The notes beneath the pieces were generated by a model. The model had not been told where the DNA came from. It worked only from the letters and a program-made list of their open reading frames with translations, and made no database searches. Positions 9,858 to 18,700 of a DNA stretch of 64,000 nucleotides are shown piece by piece. Numbering within the stretch: the first letter of the stretch is position 1; each line of letters opens with the position of its first letter. The DNA is from Pseudoips prasinana (lineage: Eukaryota > Arthropoda > Insecta > Lepidoptera > Nolidae): positions 13,323,501 to 13,387,500 of the forward strand of contig OX621242.1 of NCBI GenBank assembly GCA_951640165.1, in the 5' to 3' direction. Made by a program: the position numbers and the translations under genes.

Positions 9858-12452
9858 TCATGGAGGACGCTGGTGGTCGCGACGCGTTCGCGGTCGTACT
9901 CGCGTCCGGCGAGTACGAAATATCGGTTGTGCAGTGTTGCGAGAGTCTCTAATCGATTTGATGTGGTCAAGGTAAACGGTGGTCTCGTCGTCCGGTTCAT
10001 CTAGGACGTGCTTCGGACGACGGTGCTTAATTGTGAGTCGGAGGGGAGTGTAATTGACCGCCTGTACCACCAATTTACTTGGATGGTGAGTGGCAGAGTC
10101 AAAATACCTTTTGGACGTTTGCTTCATCCATTGCCTGATGGTAGGCAATTGGAGATCGGCATGGAGGCTTTTGTTACGGACGAACCATGGTGCGCCCACG
10201 GCTCGTCGCATAAACTTGTTCTGGACTACCTGTAGGAGGTGGATGAGATGTTCCTTAGCGTGCGCGAAGACCGGGCTCGCATAGGTCATCATGGGTCGAA
10301 TGCACGTCTTGTAAATTCTCACCTTGTTTTCAAGGGACATTTTACTGCGTGCATTCAGGAGGCTGTGTAATCGATAAAGGGCAAATGAGGCACGGTTGCG
10401 AGCGTATCTCAGATGGTCCTTGAAGTTTAACTTCTGATCGAGGATCACTCCCAAGTATTTGGTTTTCCTCTCCCAGGGCATCGGTTTACCAAACATTCGG
10501 ACGGGATCTGTGGTGGGCCTAGAGAAGAGCACGGCTGCGCTCTTGGTCGGGTTGACTTCGATCCTCCATTTCCTGAACCATTTTCCGAGGGCATCGGCTG
10601 AGGATTGGAGTTCTCGGTGGATGGCTGACGGGTCCCTACTGGAGTAGTAGAGAGCTGTGTCGTCAGCGAAGAGGGCTAGATGAGCCTTCTTGGGTCTGGG
10701 GATGTCGCTGGTGTACAGCGAGAACAGCAGCGGGGCAAGGACTGAGCCTTGGGGAACTCCTGCACGTATCGGTCGGAGGGAGGAGTAATTTCCCTCGACG
10801 CGGTAGCGAAACGTTCGGTCCGTAAGGAAGTCTCGTAGGATGTGCACGAGACGGTCAGGCACTTTGAGTTTAATCAGCTTATATAATAAGCCGTTGTGCC
10901 AGACCTTGTCGAACGCTTTGGCCACGTCGAAGAAGATTGCTCCAGTATGACTACGGGTTCGGGCGGCTTTTACCAGGATGTGTTCAACGATGCGATGCAC
11001 CTGATGGACACTGGAGTGTCTGGCTCGAAAGCCAAACTGCTCGTCTGGGAGAATATCTTTTGCGTGGATGTACGACGACAAACGGGCGTGGATGATGCGC
11101 TCATAGAGTTTCCCCATGGCGCAGCGAAGGCTAATGGGGCGGTAATTCGCCGGGTCGGATTTGGATTTAAACGGCTTCGGGATACCAATCACGTTCGCCT
11201 GTTTCCACTGGTGTGGAAAGATGTTGTTGGAAAAGGCCGCGTTGAAAATCGCGACCATCAGGCTAAGTAGAAGCAATGGGAGTTGCTTGAAAACGCAATT
11301 GGTGAGTCCGTCATAACCGGGGGCTTTACGAGGGTGGAGTTTCATGATCAGAGTTTTAACCTCTTCGATGGTCACTGGCCTCAGGGGATCGTCGTCGTCG
11401 TCGACGTCTGCATCCTCCCGGGAGGGGGCAGTTGGGGTCGGAGGGAGAGGGATGGCGAGCCTACGTTCTACCTCGGAGTCAACCTCATTGAGGTGCTCCG
11501 GGTCTACTGGTAGGTTGCTGGGAGAACATTGGGACTCTAGATTGTCGGGCATGCATTCGGCTTTTTCGTCGTCATCGAACGCGGGGCGTTGATTCGGACG
11601 CGTCAGCGGGGGGATGGTCCAGTCGGTGTCTGTCTTGAGTCGCTTGCAGAGATTCCAAAAGGCCTTCCGCGAGGGTTGAATCTCGGCTAACGTCCTATCC
11701 CACCCGGATTCCCGCCTCTCGGTCATGCGTTCACGTACAGTACGCTGTAGTTCACGCATTCGAGTGCGGTTTTCCAGGGTGTTATAGGAGTCGAAGGCTC
11801 TGATGGCCGCGTTCTTCTCGGTCACTAACTCACGCAAATCCTCCGGCAGCTTCCACCGTCTGAACGCGTCAGCCGCTGGGACCTCCCGGGAACATTCGTT
11901 CACTTGGATTTGGACGTGAGTCGTGAAAGAGCCGATAGCTGCGAGCGTTTGCTCGGGGGTCTCTATGAGGGACGGTATCGAATCTATATCTAGATCGCCC
12001 GCCACTATGACAGAGCCATCTAAGTCATACAGTGCTTGGAGATCGCTTAGTAGCATCTCCTTGTCTGGGGGGAGGTAGGCCGAGACTATCGTGATTGGCT
12101 GATGGCCTGTCATGCCTATTCGACAGACAGAGACCTCAATGTTCTTCAGCACGGGAGGGTCCAAAGGTACGCAATGCAGTGATTTCTTAAAATAAATCAG
12201 CGTGCCCCCTTTGACGGAGTGAGTCCTATCGTTGCGAACTATACGATAGTTGGCAACTGTAGGACTCCTCCGTTTGCTCGGTTTGAGGAATGTCTCTTGA
12301 ACGAGGAAGAGATCAATTTGATGATCGCAGAGGAATTCTGCGACTTCATCGCGTTGTCTCGCTAATCCGTCTGCATTGTAAAACCCGATCTTTAGAGATC
12401 TGGGTTTTAGCCTGCAAGTGAATTGGGGAGTCATTAGCGGGTGTACAGCCAT
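9858..12452 (-). CDS. Jockey ORF2: endonuclease (internally deleted) plus reverse transcriptase, copy 2
   Basis: This is a continuous 864-residue frame from ATG 12452. The N-terminus LKIGFYNADGLA and LFLVQETFLKP carry the asparagine and glutamate of the apurinic-type endonuclease. The frame then jumps from GSVIVAGDLD to DSIPSLIETPEQ. Comparison with copy 1 shows a net loss of 348 bp (116 codons) at 11988, in frame. It removes the GDLN tail and the SDHRPV motif, so endonuclease activity should be lost. The reverse transcriptase is complete: YRPISL, FFDVAKAFDKVWH, GVPQGSVLAP, and FADD at about residues 595-598. There is no RNase H, as in Jockey. The start overlaps the ORF1 stop as TAATG, a known stop-start arrangement in bicistronic LINEs. 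Confidence 0.85.
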   Translation of the reverse strand: MAVHPLMTPQFTCRLKPRSLKIGFYNADGLARQRDEVAEFLCDHQIDLFLVQETFLKPSKRRSPTVANYRIVRNDRTHSVKGGTLIYFKKSLHCVPLDPPVLKNIEVSVCRIGMTGHQPITIVSAYLPPDKEMLLSDLQALYDLDGSVIVAGDLDIDSIPSLIETPEQTLAAIGSFTTHVQIQVNECSREVPAADAFRRWKLPEDLRELVTEKNAAIRAFDSYNTLENRTRMRELQRTVRERMTERRESGWDRTLAEIQPSRKAFWNLCKRLKTDTDWTIPPLTRPNQRPAFDDDEKAECMPDNLESQCSPSNLPVDPEHLNEVDSEVERRLAIPLPPTPTAPSREDADVDDDDDPLRPVTIEEVKTLIMKLHPRKAPGYDGLTNCVFKQLPLLLLSLMVAIFNAAFSNNIFPHQWKQANVIGIPKPFKSKSDPANYRPISLRCAMGKLYERIIHARLSSYIHAKDILPDEQFGFRARHSSVHQVHRIVEHILVKAARTRSHTGAIFFDVAKAFDKVWHNGLLYKLIKLKVPDRLVHILRDFLTDRTFRYRVEGNYSSLRPIRAGVPQGSVLAPLLFSLYTSDIPRPKKAHLALFADDTALYYSSRDPSAIHRELQSSADALGKWFRKWRIEVNPTKSAAVLFSRPTTDPVRMFGKPMPWERKTKYLGVILDQKLNFKDHLRYARNRASFALYRLHSLLNARSKMSLENKVRIYKTCIRPMMTYASPVFAHAKEHLIHLLQVVQNKFMRRAVGAPWFVRNKSLHADLQLPTIRQWMKQTSKRYFDSATHHPSKLVVQAVNYTPLRLTIKHRRPKHVLDEPDDETTVYLDHIKSIRDSRNTAQPIFRTRRTRVRPRTRRDHQRPP

Positions 12453-13028
12453 TACGGTTGTAGGGATTTGATAAAGCGGCGGTAGACGTGAGCCGCGTCG
12501 ATGGCCAGTTGGATGTTGGTCGGATCAGCTTCGGCCCTCTGGGAGAGGTCCTCAAACTGGTCGAGCAACTCCCAACCTTGAGTCTTGATGCGCTCAGCAA
12601 AACCTGAGGCGCGCCCTTTGCTGTTCGCTTGGGGTGCCCGGGTTTTGGGCGCTGAGGCCGATGACTTTGAAGTCTGGGCTCCTTTGGCCGGGGCCTTTGG
12701 AACCTGTGACTTCTTAGTCAGCGGGTTGTAAGCCCAGCCCGATTGGACTGGGGTGGGGACGCGCTGGTTGAGGGTTTGGGGGACACCTCTTTAGCTGGGA
12801 CTGGCACAGCCTTAGGGGCGACCACCTCACCCGCAGCCTTGGGTGCGGTCGAGGGGACGTAATCTGGCAGAGGCCAGTGTGGTCTTGCTGGTCGCAGGGA
12901 TGTCTTTTGGACATCCAAGGACATTAGCGGGGGAGGGCTTTCTTGTGGCTTGGCGGAGCTAGTCTGCGCCTGAGGCTTACGAGCGTTGCGCTTACTGCGA
13001 GGCCTCCTGGCGGGTCTCCTCGCCGGTG
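12452..13028 (-). pseudogene. Jockey ORF1 C-terminal part, copy 2 (frameshifted, left of the insertion)
   Basis: Minus-strand frames read PARRPARRPRSKRNARKPQ, then a proline/alanine/lysine-rich linker to about 12780. A shift of frame follows, and then WAYNPLTKKSQV through a helical tail (ERIKTQGWELLDQFEDL) ends at TAA 12454-12452. That stop shares bases with the ORF2 ATG. The shift near 12775 means even the joined ORF1 is broken. The zinc-knuckle half is on the far side of the second LINE at 18222-18377. ORF1 proteins of Jockey elements bind the element RNA. Confidence 0.75.
13017..13028. repeat. 12-bp target duplication, left copy (TCCTCGCCGGTG)
   Basis: Identical to 18210-18221. The two copies bracket the second LINE, and removing the insert plus one copy restores the ORF1 frame across CCG GCG AGG. 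Confidence 0.92.
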
Positions 13029-13240
13029 AATCAATCAGAATAACATTTATTTGCCTACTTTTATGTTATAAATTTTCTCTGTGGCCGGTGGGCCGTGCAG
13101 AGGTGAGTCAGCTAACTTATGTCCTAATGGATCTATGTTTGCTGTGTTCTGTTTATTCGTAATATATAAGAATGAACATATTACGTATTTTTATATTATA
13201 TATTTATTTGTTTCTTCATTTATTTAGTTTTAAATATTTA

Positions 13241-16033
13241 TTATTTTATTTTAAGGGGGCGTGGAACCTGTCTTTTATCGGTATGCCACCGCTTGAATCC
13301 TTTTTTATTAGGGTCATACAGTATATCACCTATTCTGTGATTAACCCTGAGGGGGTTAAATTCACCGTGCGCTTTGTATGCGTCTGTAGGGAGTTCAAGA
13401 TCTTCTATTTTTAATTTTGTGTGTCTTAACACCAAAATGTTTTTCAACATTTTGGTGTTAAGGTCCTCGGCGCGTAGGTGCCAGGCTTCTATGTCAGCCA
13501 TCTCCCAGATCGCTTCTGTGGGTGTTCGTCTTGGTAGTTGTGCGGCATTTTTCAGTGCCAGTCGGTATTGGCGTTCGATTTTACTCAGGTTCGTTGCACT
13601 GTACCTTGACAGTAGTTGCACCACTCCGTAGCCCATCAGCGGTAAAAGGCAGGCCTGTATGATGGCGAGTTTCGTGTCTAAGTCTGTCTTTGCATTGTAT
13701 CCTATTATAGGGCCGAGAGCTCCTCTGACTTGTTTCAGTTTTTTGACAACCTTTTCAGTGTGCTGGTTCATCTTCATGTGTTTGTCGAAGATGACACCGA
13801 GGTATCTAATCTGCTTTTTATAGGGCAGAATTTGCTGTTTCAGTTTCACTGTTGGCCGATATTTTTTCTTTTTCGTGAACATGATGCATTCTGTTTTATC
13901 TATGTTACATTTTAACCCCCATCTCGTGTAGTAGTCGACAATGGCTTCCGCTGCCCATTCAGCACGCATAGTCGCATTTTCTGGGTTCGTTGCTTTGTTG
14001 AGTATACAGAGATCATCGGCGTACTGTGAGAGTTTGAGGCCTTTGATATGATCTTGTACATCCCAAATATCATGGACGTATAAGTTGAAGATTATCGGTC
14101 CCAGGATCGAGCCTTGGGGTACGCCGTGAGGTATTGGTTTATCTTTGGTTGTGGTAGTTCTAAATCTACCTCTCAAGTTTCTGTCTTTGAGGTAGTTCTT
14201 AATTATTTTTATGATATTGTTAGAAACGTTTTGATTGTGAAGTTTCTTGATTAAACCATTGTGGTTGATCGAATCGAAGGCCTTGGATAGATCCGTAGAT
14301 ATCATAGCGACGCTGTTTTCCGTGGCTAGCGCATCGGTGATTATTTTTCCAGTACGTAGGATCTGGGTAGCTGTACCTCTTGCCATCGTGAAGCCGTGCT
14401 GGAATGTTGGTTGTAGCCGGTTGACTGTGGTTGTAAGTCTTCTCAGGATTAGTCGCTCACACAGCTTGCCCATGATGTTGAGCAGTGTGATCGGGCGGTA
14501 CGATGATGCCTGACGGTGATCTTTGCCGGCCTTGTGCAGGAATATGCAAACGCCGCTTTTCCATCGCTTAGGGAAATAACCTGTGGACAATACAAAGTTA
14601 GCAAGGGGCACGAATGCCTCGATGAAGACTTCTCCCCCAAGTTTGAGGGCGTCTGCTTTTATTCCGTCTGGCCCTGGGGCCTTCTTGTTTTTAAATCGGC
14701 TGAGAGCTAGTTGCACTTCTCTTTTTGATGTTGGGTCAAGCGGTTGGAATGGTGTCATGTTTTCAGTACCCTCATCTTCTTTCGCTATTTTGGCTTCTTT
14801 AACTATGGCTGTATCAGTGAGCTTGTCAATTATTTCTATTTCTGAATTGCACCCCACGATGTTTGGTAGTTTAACGATAGGCTTCTTCATGTTTCTTTGG
14901 ATGCGCCACATTTGAGATCTACTGTCCCGTGGATTTTGGAGTTTGTCCAGCCAACCCCTTTCGGAGTATTCTTTCAAGGCTTTTTCAGCTTCTCTCTTAG
15001 CATCGTTGTAAAGAGTGCGTGTTTCACGTTGGAGTCTCGGGCTGCAGTATCTCGCTTGCCACATAATTTGCTTTAGTTTATTTCGAAAGTCAATCTTATC
15101 GTTTATTTCCTTTGGTAGTCGTTCCTGCCTTGTTGAATTTTTCAGAGGTGCGTGAGTGTCGAGCGCTTTGATAACAGCATTTTCCATTATTTCCACATAC
15201 TTCTCGCATTCGGCTTCTGTTGTGATTTCTTTGTTCAGTTTGCTGACACCTTCCCACATTGTCTGCTGGTATGCCACTCTCAGTTTCCCGTCCTCGTAAA
15301 TTTTCTTTGTGTTACGGGATGGGTGTTCCTCTATATCATATTCAATTTTCACAGTTAGCAACCAAGGGAGGTGATCTGAACTAACGCTCTCTACTTGTTT
15401 GGCCTGTGCTTCTATTTGCTGGTGTGTTATTACGGCCAGGTCCAGAATGGTGTTACCTTGGCTGAAAGGTCGAGATGGTGCATTGGCGTATATCAACGAG
15501 CAGATTCCGTCTTTCGCTGCTTTTTTAACGATGTTTCCGAGGCCGGAGTTCCTGCTGTGACCAAGGGATTGCATTCGTAAATTCATATCACCGATAATAA
15601 TGGATGGCTCATCGGCCAGGGTCTCCTCCAGTTCTTCTCTGGCATGGTGCTGGTTTGGAATTGGGATATATATTCCTTTGATTATGGTATATTGCCCAGT
15701 TGCGTGGTCAGTGAAAAGTTTGATTCCAACGCCTTCTATCTTCTTTTTTTCATCATGCCAGCATGGGGTGACTTCCGTTTCGGCCCACCTTAGTCCCCTC
15801 TGTACATACATAGCAGTGGCTAAATGTTTTACCAATGTGTGGGTGAGTTTATCGTATCCTTTTATATCATATTTTTGTATCTCAAAGTTGATCTTGCACT
15901 CGTTCAATATAATTATAGCCGGTCTATATTTCACGACTAGTGCTTTTATTTCTTTGAATTTGTTTCTTATTCCTTGTGTGTTCAAGTGTAAGATTTGGAG
16001 TTTCTGTATTTTCTTACTGCCAGAGTTAGCCAT
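13241..16033 (-). CDS. LINE ORF2: endonuclease and reverse transcriptase, intact frame
   Basis: This is a 930-residue protein from ATG 16033. The endonuclease occupies about residues 10-230: LQILHLNTQGIRNK (Asn), ILNECKI (Glu), SIIIGDMNLRM (Asp) and SSDHLPW (catalytic His). The reverse transcriptase follows: YRPITLLNIMGK, MISTDLSKAFDSINH (first Asp), HGVPQGSILGP, and SQYADDLCIL with YADD at about residues 671-674. The basic C-terminal part has no RNase H, which fits a Jockey-type protein. The product would nick chromosomal DNA and reverse-transcribe element RNA. The start lies inside the last codons of ORF1 (ATGGCTAA). No stop or shift was seen, and all catalytic residues checked are present. 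Confidence 0.9.
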   Translation of the reverse strand: MANSGSKKIQKLQILHLNTQGIRNKFKEIKALVVKYRPAIIILNECKINFEIQKYDIKGYDKLTHTLVKHLATAMYVQRGLRWAETEVTPCWHDEKKKIEGVGIKLFTDHATGQYTIIKGIYIPIPNQHHAREELEETLADEPSIIIGDMNLRMQSLGHSRNSGLGNIVKKAAKDGICSLIYANAPSRPFSQGNTILDLAVITHQQIEAQAKQVESVSSDHLPWLLTVKIEYDIEEHPSRNTKKIYEDGKLRVAYQQTMWEGVSKLNKEITTEAECEKYVEIMENAVIKALDTHAPLKNSTRQERLPKEINDKIDFRNKLKQIMWQARYCSPRLQRETRTLYNDAKREAEKALKEYSERGWLDKLQNPRDSRSQMWRIQRNMKKPIVKLPNIVGCNSEIEIIDKLTDTAIVKEAKIAKEDEGTENMTPFQPLDPTSKREVQLALSRFKNKKAPGPDGIKADALKLGGEVFIEAFVPLANFVLSTGYFPKRWKSGVCIFLHKAGKDHRQASSYRPITLLNIMGKLCERLILRRLTTTVNRLQPTFQHGFTMARGTATQILRTGKIITDALATENSVAMISTDLSKAFDSINHNGLIKKLHNQNVSNNIIKIIKNYLKDRNLRGRFRTTTTKDKPIPHGVPQGSILGPIIFNLYVHDIWDVQDHIKGLKLSQYADDLCILNKATNPENATMRAEWAAEAIVDYYTRWGLKCNIDKTECIMFTKKKKYRPTVKLKQQILPYKKQIRYLGVIFDKHMKMNQHTEKVVKKLKQVRGALGPIIGYNAKTDLDTKLAIIQACLLPLMGYGVVQLLSRYSATNLSKIERQYRLALKNAAQLPRRTPTEAIWEMADIEAWHLRAEDLNTKMLKNILVLRHTKLKIEDLELPTDAYKAHGEFNPLRVNHRIGDILYDPNKKGFKRWHTDKRQVPRPLKIK

Positions 16034-17927
16034 TGAGATGGGAGTGTATTTTATTAAGAGTGTCCATCAGCATCATCAATGTTTGTTGCATTTGTGTTTG
16101 CATCTGGAACAGGCCTTCGAGTGTGAGACCGCCTAATGTAGGTGGTACTGGTTTTGTTGATTCATCGTGTGTCAAGGTTGGAAATTGTTTTGTATTTGTG
16201 ACATCTGCGTATTTAACACCCAGTCTTACCACTGAGCGTTTAATTCTCTCCTCTTTCTTTGTTTGTTTAGCCTCTGCTTGTTCTATTTGCCTAGCAATCA
16301 CATTTTTAAATACAGGGCATTTGGCGTTGTTCGCGCCGTGGTCTTCTCCTTTACAGTTTTTGCAGACTTTCGTCGTGGTACCCTCTTGCGTGGTAATAAT
16401 TATTTGTGGTTCCTCTTGTTTACCGTAGCACGATTGTTTCGAGTGATCGAATGCATAACATTTCTTGCACTGTACAATGTGACTCGGGTTTTCTCTAAAT
16501 GGTTCGACCTTAATGGAAGGTGCGCAGAAAAATTTCCTTTCCGAAGTTTTGAAGCTCTCCAGGAGATCTCTTGATCTGTGTTTGCCATCAAAGATGAGTA
16601 AGTGTATTTTACCTCCTCTTCCTAGTGGCTTGATTGCTGTTGGTTTAATGCCGATGCAGTCTGCAACCTCGTTGGCAATGGTGTCGGTTGATTCTCCATA
16701 AGTCTCATTTTTGAGCACGATCTTAATGGCTGGTTGTCTGTCGGCCTTCGGTTTTGGTGCAATCACTCTTGTTATCCCGTAAGCTTCAAGCGTAGTGAGT
16801 AGATTCACGCGAGCTGTCGCATTATCTGGGTTAATTTTTATTTGACCTCTCATAACGTGGAGCGTTGAGCTGTTCTTCGCTACTGATTCTCTGATTTTCT
16901 TAAGTATGTCTTGATTCTTGATTGCATTTTCATCCCTGATAATTATGTTTGGAATGTAGGAGTTTCTCTGTGTCGGTGTTATATAATTTGATGCACCTGT
17001 ACGCTGTCTTTTGATGCCTCTAGTTACCGGTTAATGAGTCGCTTGGTCGACTGTCGCAGTGCTGTTGTAGTCGCTCGTCGGTTTTTGTAATTTAGACTTG
17101 TCTACGATAGGCGCCGGCGGACGGATAGGTTGTAAAATTTTCCAAGCGTCCAGCGTAGTCTGTACTTTGCCAACGATCTCAGAACTTGTTCGGCTGCAGT
17201 TCCCGTCCTTGTTTGCAGCAGCCACATATGAGTGCTCACTGTCTCTTTCTCGTAGCATTCGAGCCGGCAAAGCTCGTTGAATGGTGGTGGGATCCACTCT
17301 ACCGCCTATCACTGACCTCACTCCATGCACCTGCAGCGGCGCTTGCGGGAGTTGCTGGCCGTCATTCGCACAGGTACTCGGGGTTATAAGCGTACTAGAG
17401 ATTCCGATGCTTTTAGTCGCTTTGTTTCCGCGCTTATTATTTTTCCTTAGTTTTCTTGCAGCCAAAGGCAGATCCTGGCTTTGTGAAACGAATTCAATGA
17501 GTGCGCACTGGTTTTTGCCGCACTTACAGATGAACCATTCCTCTGATGTGAAGGTCTCGATGGGTATGGTAGTCAATTCCTTCTTTATTTTACAGCTGAC
17601 ACATTGACGAATGTTTTTTACACCGGTATCAATTCCTGCTGTATAAATTGTAACTGAAGACTCAATTTTTATAGTTCCGTTTTCATATTTTGGGTCTGCT
17701 TTAAGCGCAGCTTTGATAAGAAAGAATTTCATACATACTTTGCACTGGATCTCCTTTGTGTTCATTTGATTTATACCCCACAGGGGAGGGTCCGTCTGGA
17801 ACGTACTTTCACATTCCCAGCACTGCCCTATATTTTTATTAAAGTCAGATAGTTCTACTTTCACCAATTTCACTTTGTCCTTAACTGTTTCGCAGTCTGA
17901 TCCCGAATTAAGAGGGTCCGTGTCCAT
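16026..17927 (-). pseudogene. LINE ORF1 (gag-like, zinc knuckles) with a single in-frame TAA
   Basis: ATG 17927 opens a 298-residue frame ending at TAA 17033-17031. The same frame continues open for 59 codons to the next ATG at 16853 and on to TAA 16028-16026. The whole unit is about 630 codons with one stop. The N-terminal part has paired cysteines (C36/C39, C62/C65, C109/C112, C134/C136/C141), like zinc-ribbon or PHD modules. The C-terminal part has a PRE_C2HC-like region and two knuckles, CKKCYAFDHSKQSC (CX2CX4HX4C) and CKNCKGEDHGANNAKC (CX2CX4HX6C). The Cys/His residues are all kept. Either a single nonsense mutation or a sequencing error explains the stop; readthrough is possible but unsupported. 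Confidence 0.85.
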
Positions 17928-18209
17928 ATTACTGTTACATACCGAACTTTTTGTTCCCAGAAAACATTTTATATTTTCGTTTCCGATTCTATAATTACAC
18001 TAACACTAATTATCACACTATTTCAAAGGTTTCCCAGGGGTTACGAGACCCCCCGGGGTTTTTACAATCCACAATTTATCATAGAAAGTTTACTTTATAA
18101 CTCGCGTCCGTGTGGAATATTCCGTTCCAAACATTTATATAAGTGAGGGTTGCTTATCAGTCGTGCGCGTGAGTCACCTCTAGTGCACGTCCGCTCGCTA
18201 CCGCTCTGT
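17928..18209 (-). promoter_or_regulatory. 5'UTR and presumed internal promoter of the second LINE
   Basis: About 280 bp lie between the target duplication and the ORF1 start. It contains a C/G-run hairpin (ACCCCGGGGGGTCTCG near 18045 on the minus strand) and a CpG-containing first 60 bp. LINEs of this type are transcribed by RNA polymerase II from such internal promoters. No experimentally defined element was recognised. Confidence 0.4.
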
Positions 18210-18221
18210 TCCTCGCCGGTG
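18210..18221. repeat. 12-bp target duplication, right copy (TCCTCGCCGGTG)
   Basis: Pairs with 13017-13028. Confidence 0.92.
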
Positions 18222-18377
18222 CCTTGGGACAGCCGCGATAGTTCGCAGGGTGTCCCAGGGACTGGCAGTTAACACAACCAGGTGGCTCGGAGCATTCGCT
18301 ACGGTCTTTCGGTCTGGGGCATTCGGAGGTGTGGTGACCTGGGGTCAGGCATTTGACACACCTCGGGGCAACGTGGC
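18222..18377 (-). pseudogene. Jockey ORF1 zinc-knuckle part, copy 2 (right of the insertion)
   Basis: The minus strand reads CVKCLTPGHHTSEC (CX2CX4HX4C), then CVNCQSLGHPANYRGC (CX2CX4HX6C), then PKAPAR. It is cut by the second LINE at the exact codons that resume at 13028. The fragment starts at the 5'-truncation point of the LINE. CCHC knuckles of this spacing are typical of Jockey ORF1 nucleic-acid-binding proteins. Confidence 0.85.
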
Positions 18378-18389
18378 AGATTTGTACTC

Positions 18390-18644
18390 GACACGTCGGC
18401 CGTATTTATACGAAATGTGCGGCGACAAACATGTTAAGTATTTTCTTTGTTCGATGAACGAATGTAAATTAAACTATTGAAATCATCAATTGTACAAATG
18501 TTAAGATGGTTTATAAATCGTAACTTGATTTTTAACACTAAATTCATTAAGTTTAACTAACTATTTAAGAGTAATTTAAACAAAGAATTAAAACTACTCC
18601 TATGACGCATTTGTTTTTGGTTAATTAATGTTGTTGCGCCGATA
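18390..18644 (-). repeat. Right terminal direct repeat, U3-side piece with TATA box
   Basis: The minus strand runs from TATCGGCGCAAC to GTATAAATACGGCCGACGTG. Joining the minus strand across the Jockey insertion puts an initiator-like ATCACTTT about 30 bp after the TATA box, with GC-rich CGGACC motifs further on. That layout resembles an insect core promoter. The Jockey element sits between TATA and initiator. Confidence 0.6.
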
Positions 18645-18700
18645 TATATAAAAGAAATTTGACAGCTAGGCGTAGCTGGATGTACTGGCGTCTGTACCTT
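18645..18700 (+). mobile_element. Right half of the split MITE
   Basis: TATATAAAAGAAATTTGACA to GGCGTCTGTACC continues the element broken off at 2779. Its first four bases are the right TATA duplication. Confidence 0.8.

Larger units (their letters stand above)
13029..18209 (-). mobile_element. Second Jockey-type LINE, nearly full length
   Basis: The element is about 5.18 kb, bounded by the 12-bp duplications. Minus-strand order is about 280 bp of 5'UTR, ORF1 (17927-16026), ORF2 (16033-13241) overlapping by 8 bp, and about 210 bp of AT-rich 3'UTR. The 3' end (...TCTGATTGATT) has no poly-A run, unusual for this clade. The 5'UTR and both ORFs are present, so it is a candidate young copy with one visible coding lesion. 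Confidence 0.9.
9541..18378 (-). mobile_element. Jockey-type LINE, copy 2, itself split by a second LINE
   Basis: The left boundary is a 22-base T run (9541-9562), the poly-A tail read on the other strand. It is preceded by GATTTGTACTC, which recurs immediately after the other end at 18379-18389. That 11-bp duplication defines the insertion. The right end lies inside ORF1, so the copy is 5'-truncated. Bases 13029-18221 are a later LINE insertion plus one duplicated site. Confidence 0.9.
2780..18644 (-). mobile_element. Large nested insertion; candidate LTR retrotransposon on the minus strand
   Basis: The block starts TAACGGAG and ends GCGCCGATA. It is flanked by TATA on both sides (2776-2779 and 18645-18648) and sits inside the MITE split at the same point. 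Both ends carry the same direct repeat: 2780-2832 plus 5728-5995 at left, and 9328-9540 plus 18390-18644 at right. The right repeat sums to about 468 bp once the nested LINE is removed. Next to the right repeat, minus strand, lies TCAGAAGTGGGATGC, resembling a tRNA-Leu-complementary primer site. Together these suggest an LTR retrotransposon whose internal gag-pol has been lost or replaced. A tandem genomic duplication could also explain the direct repeats. No polypurine tract was found. Confidence 0.55.
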
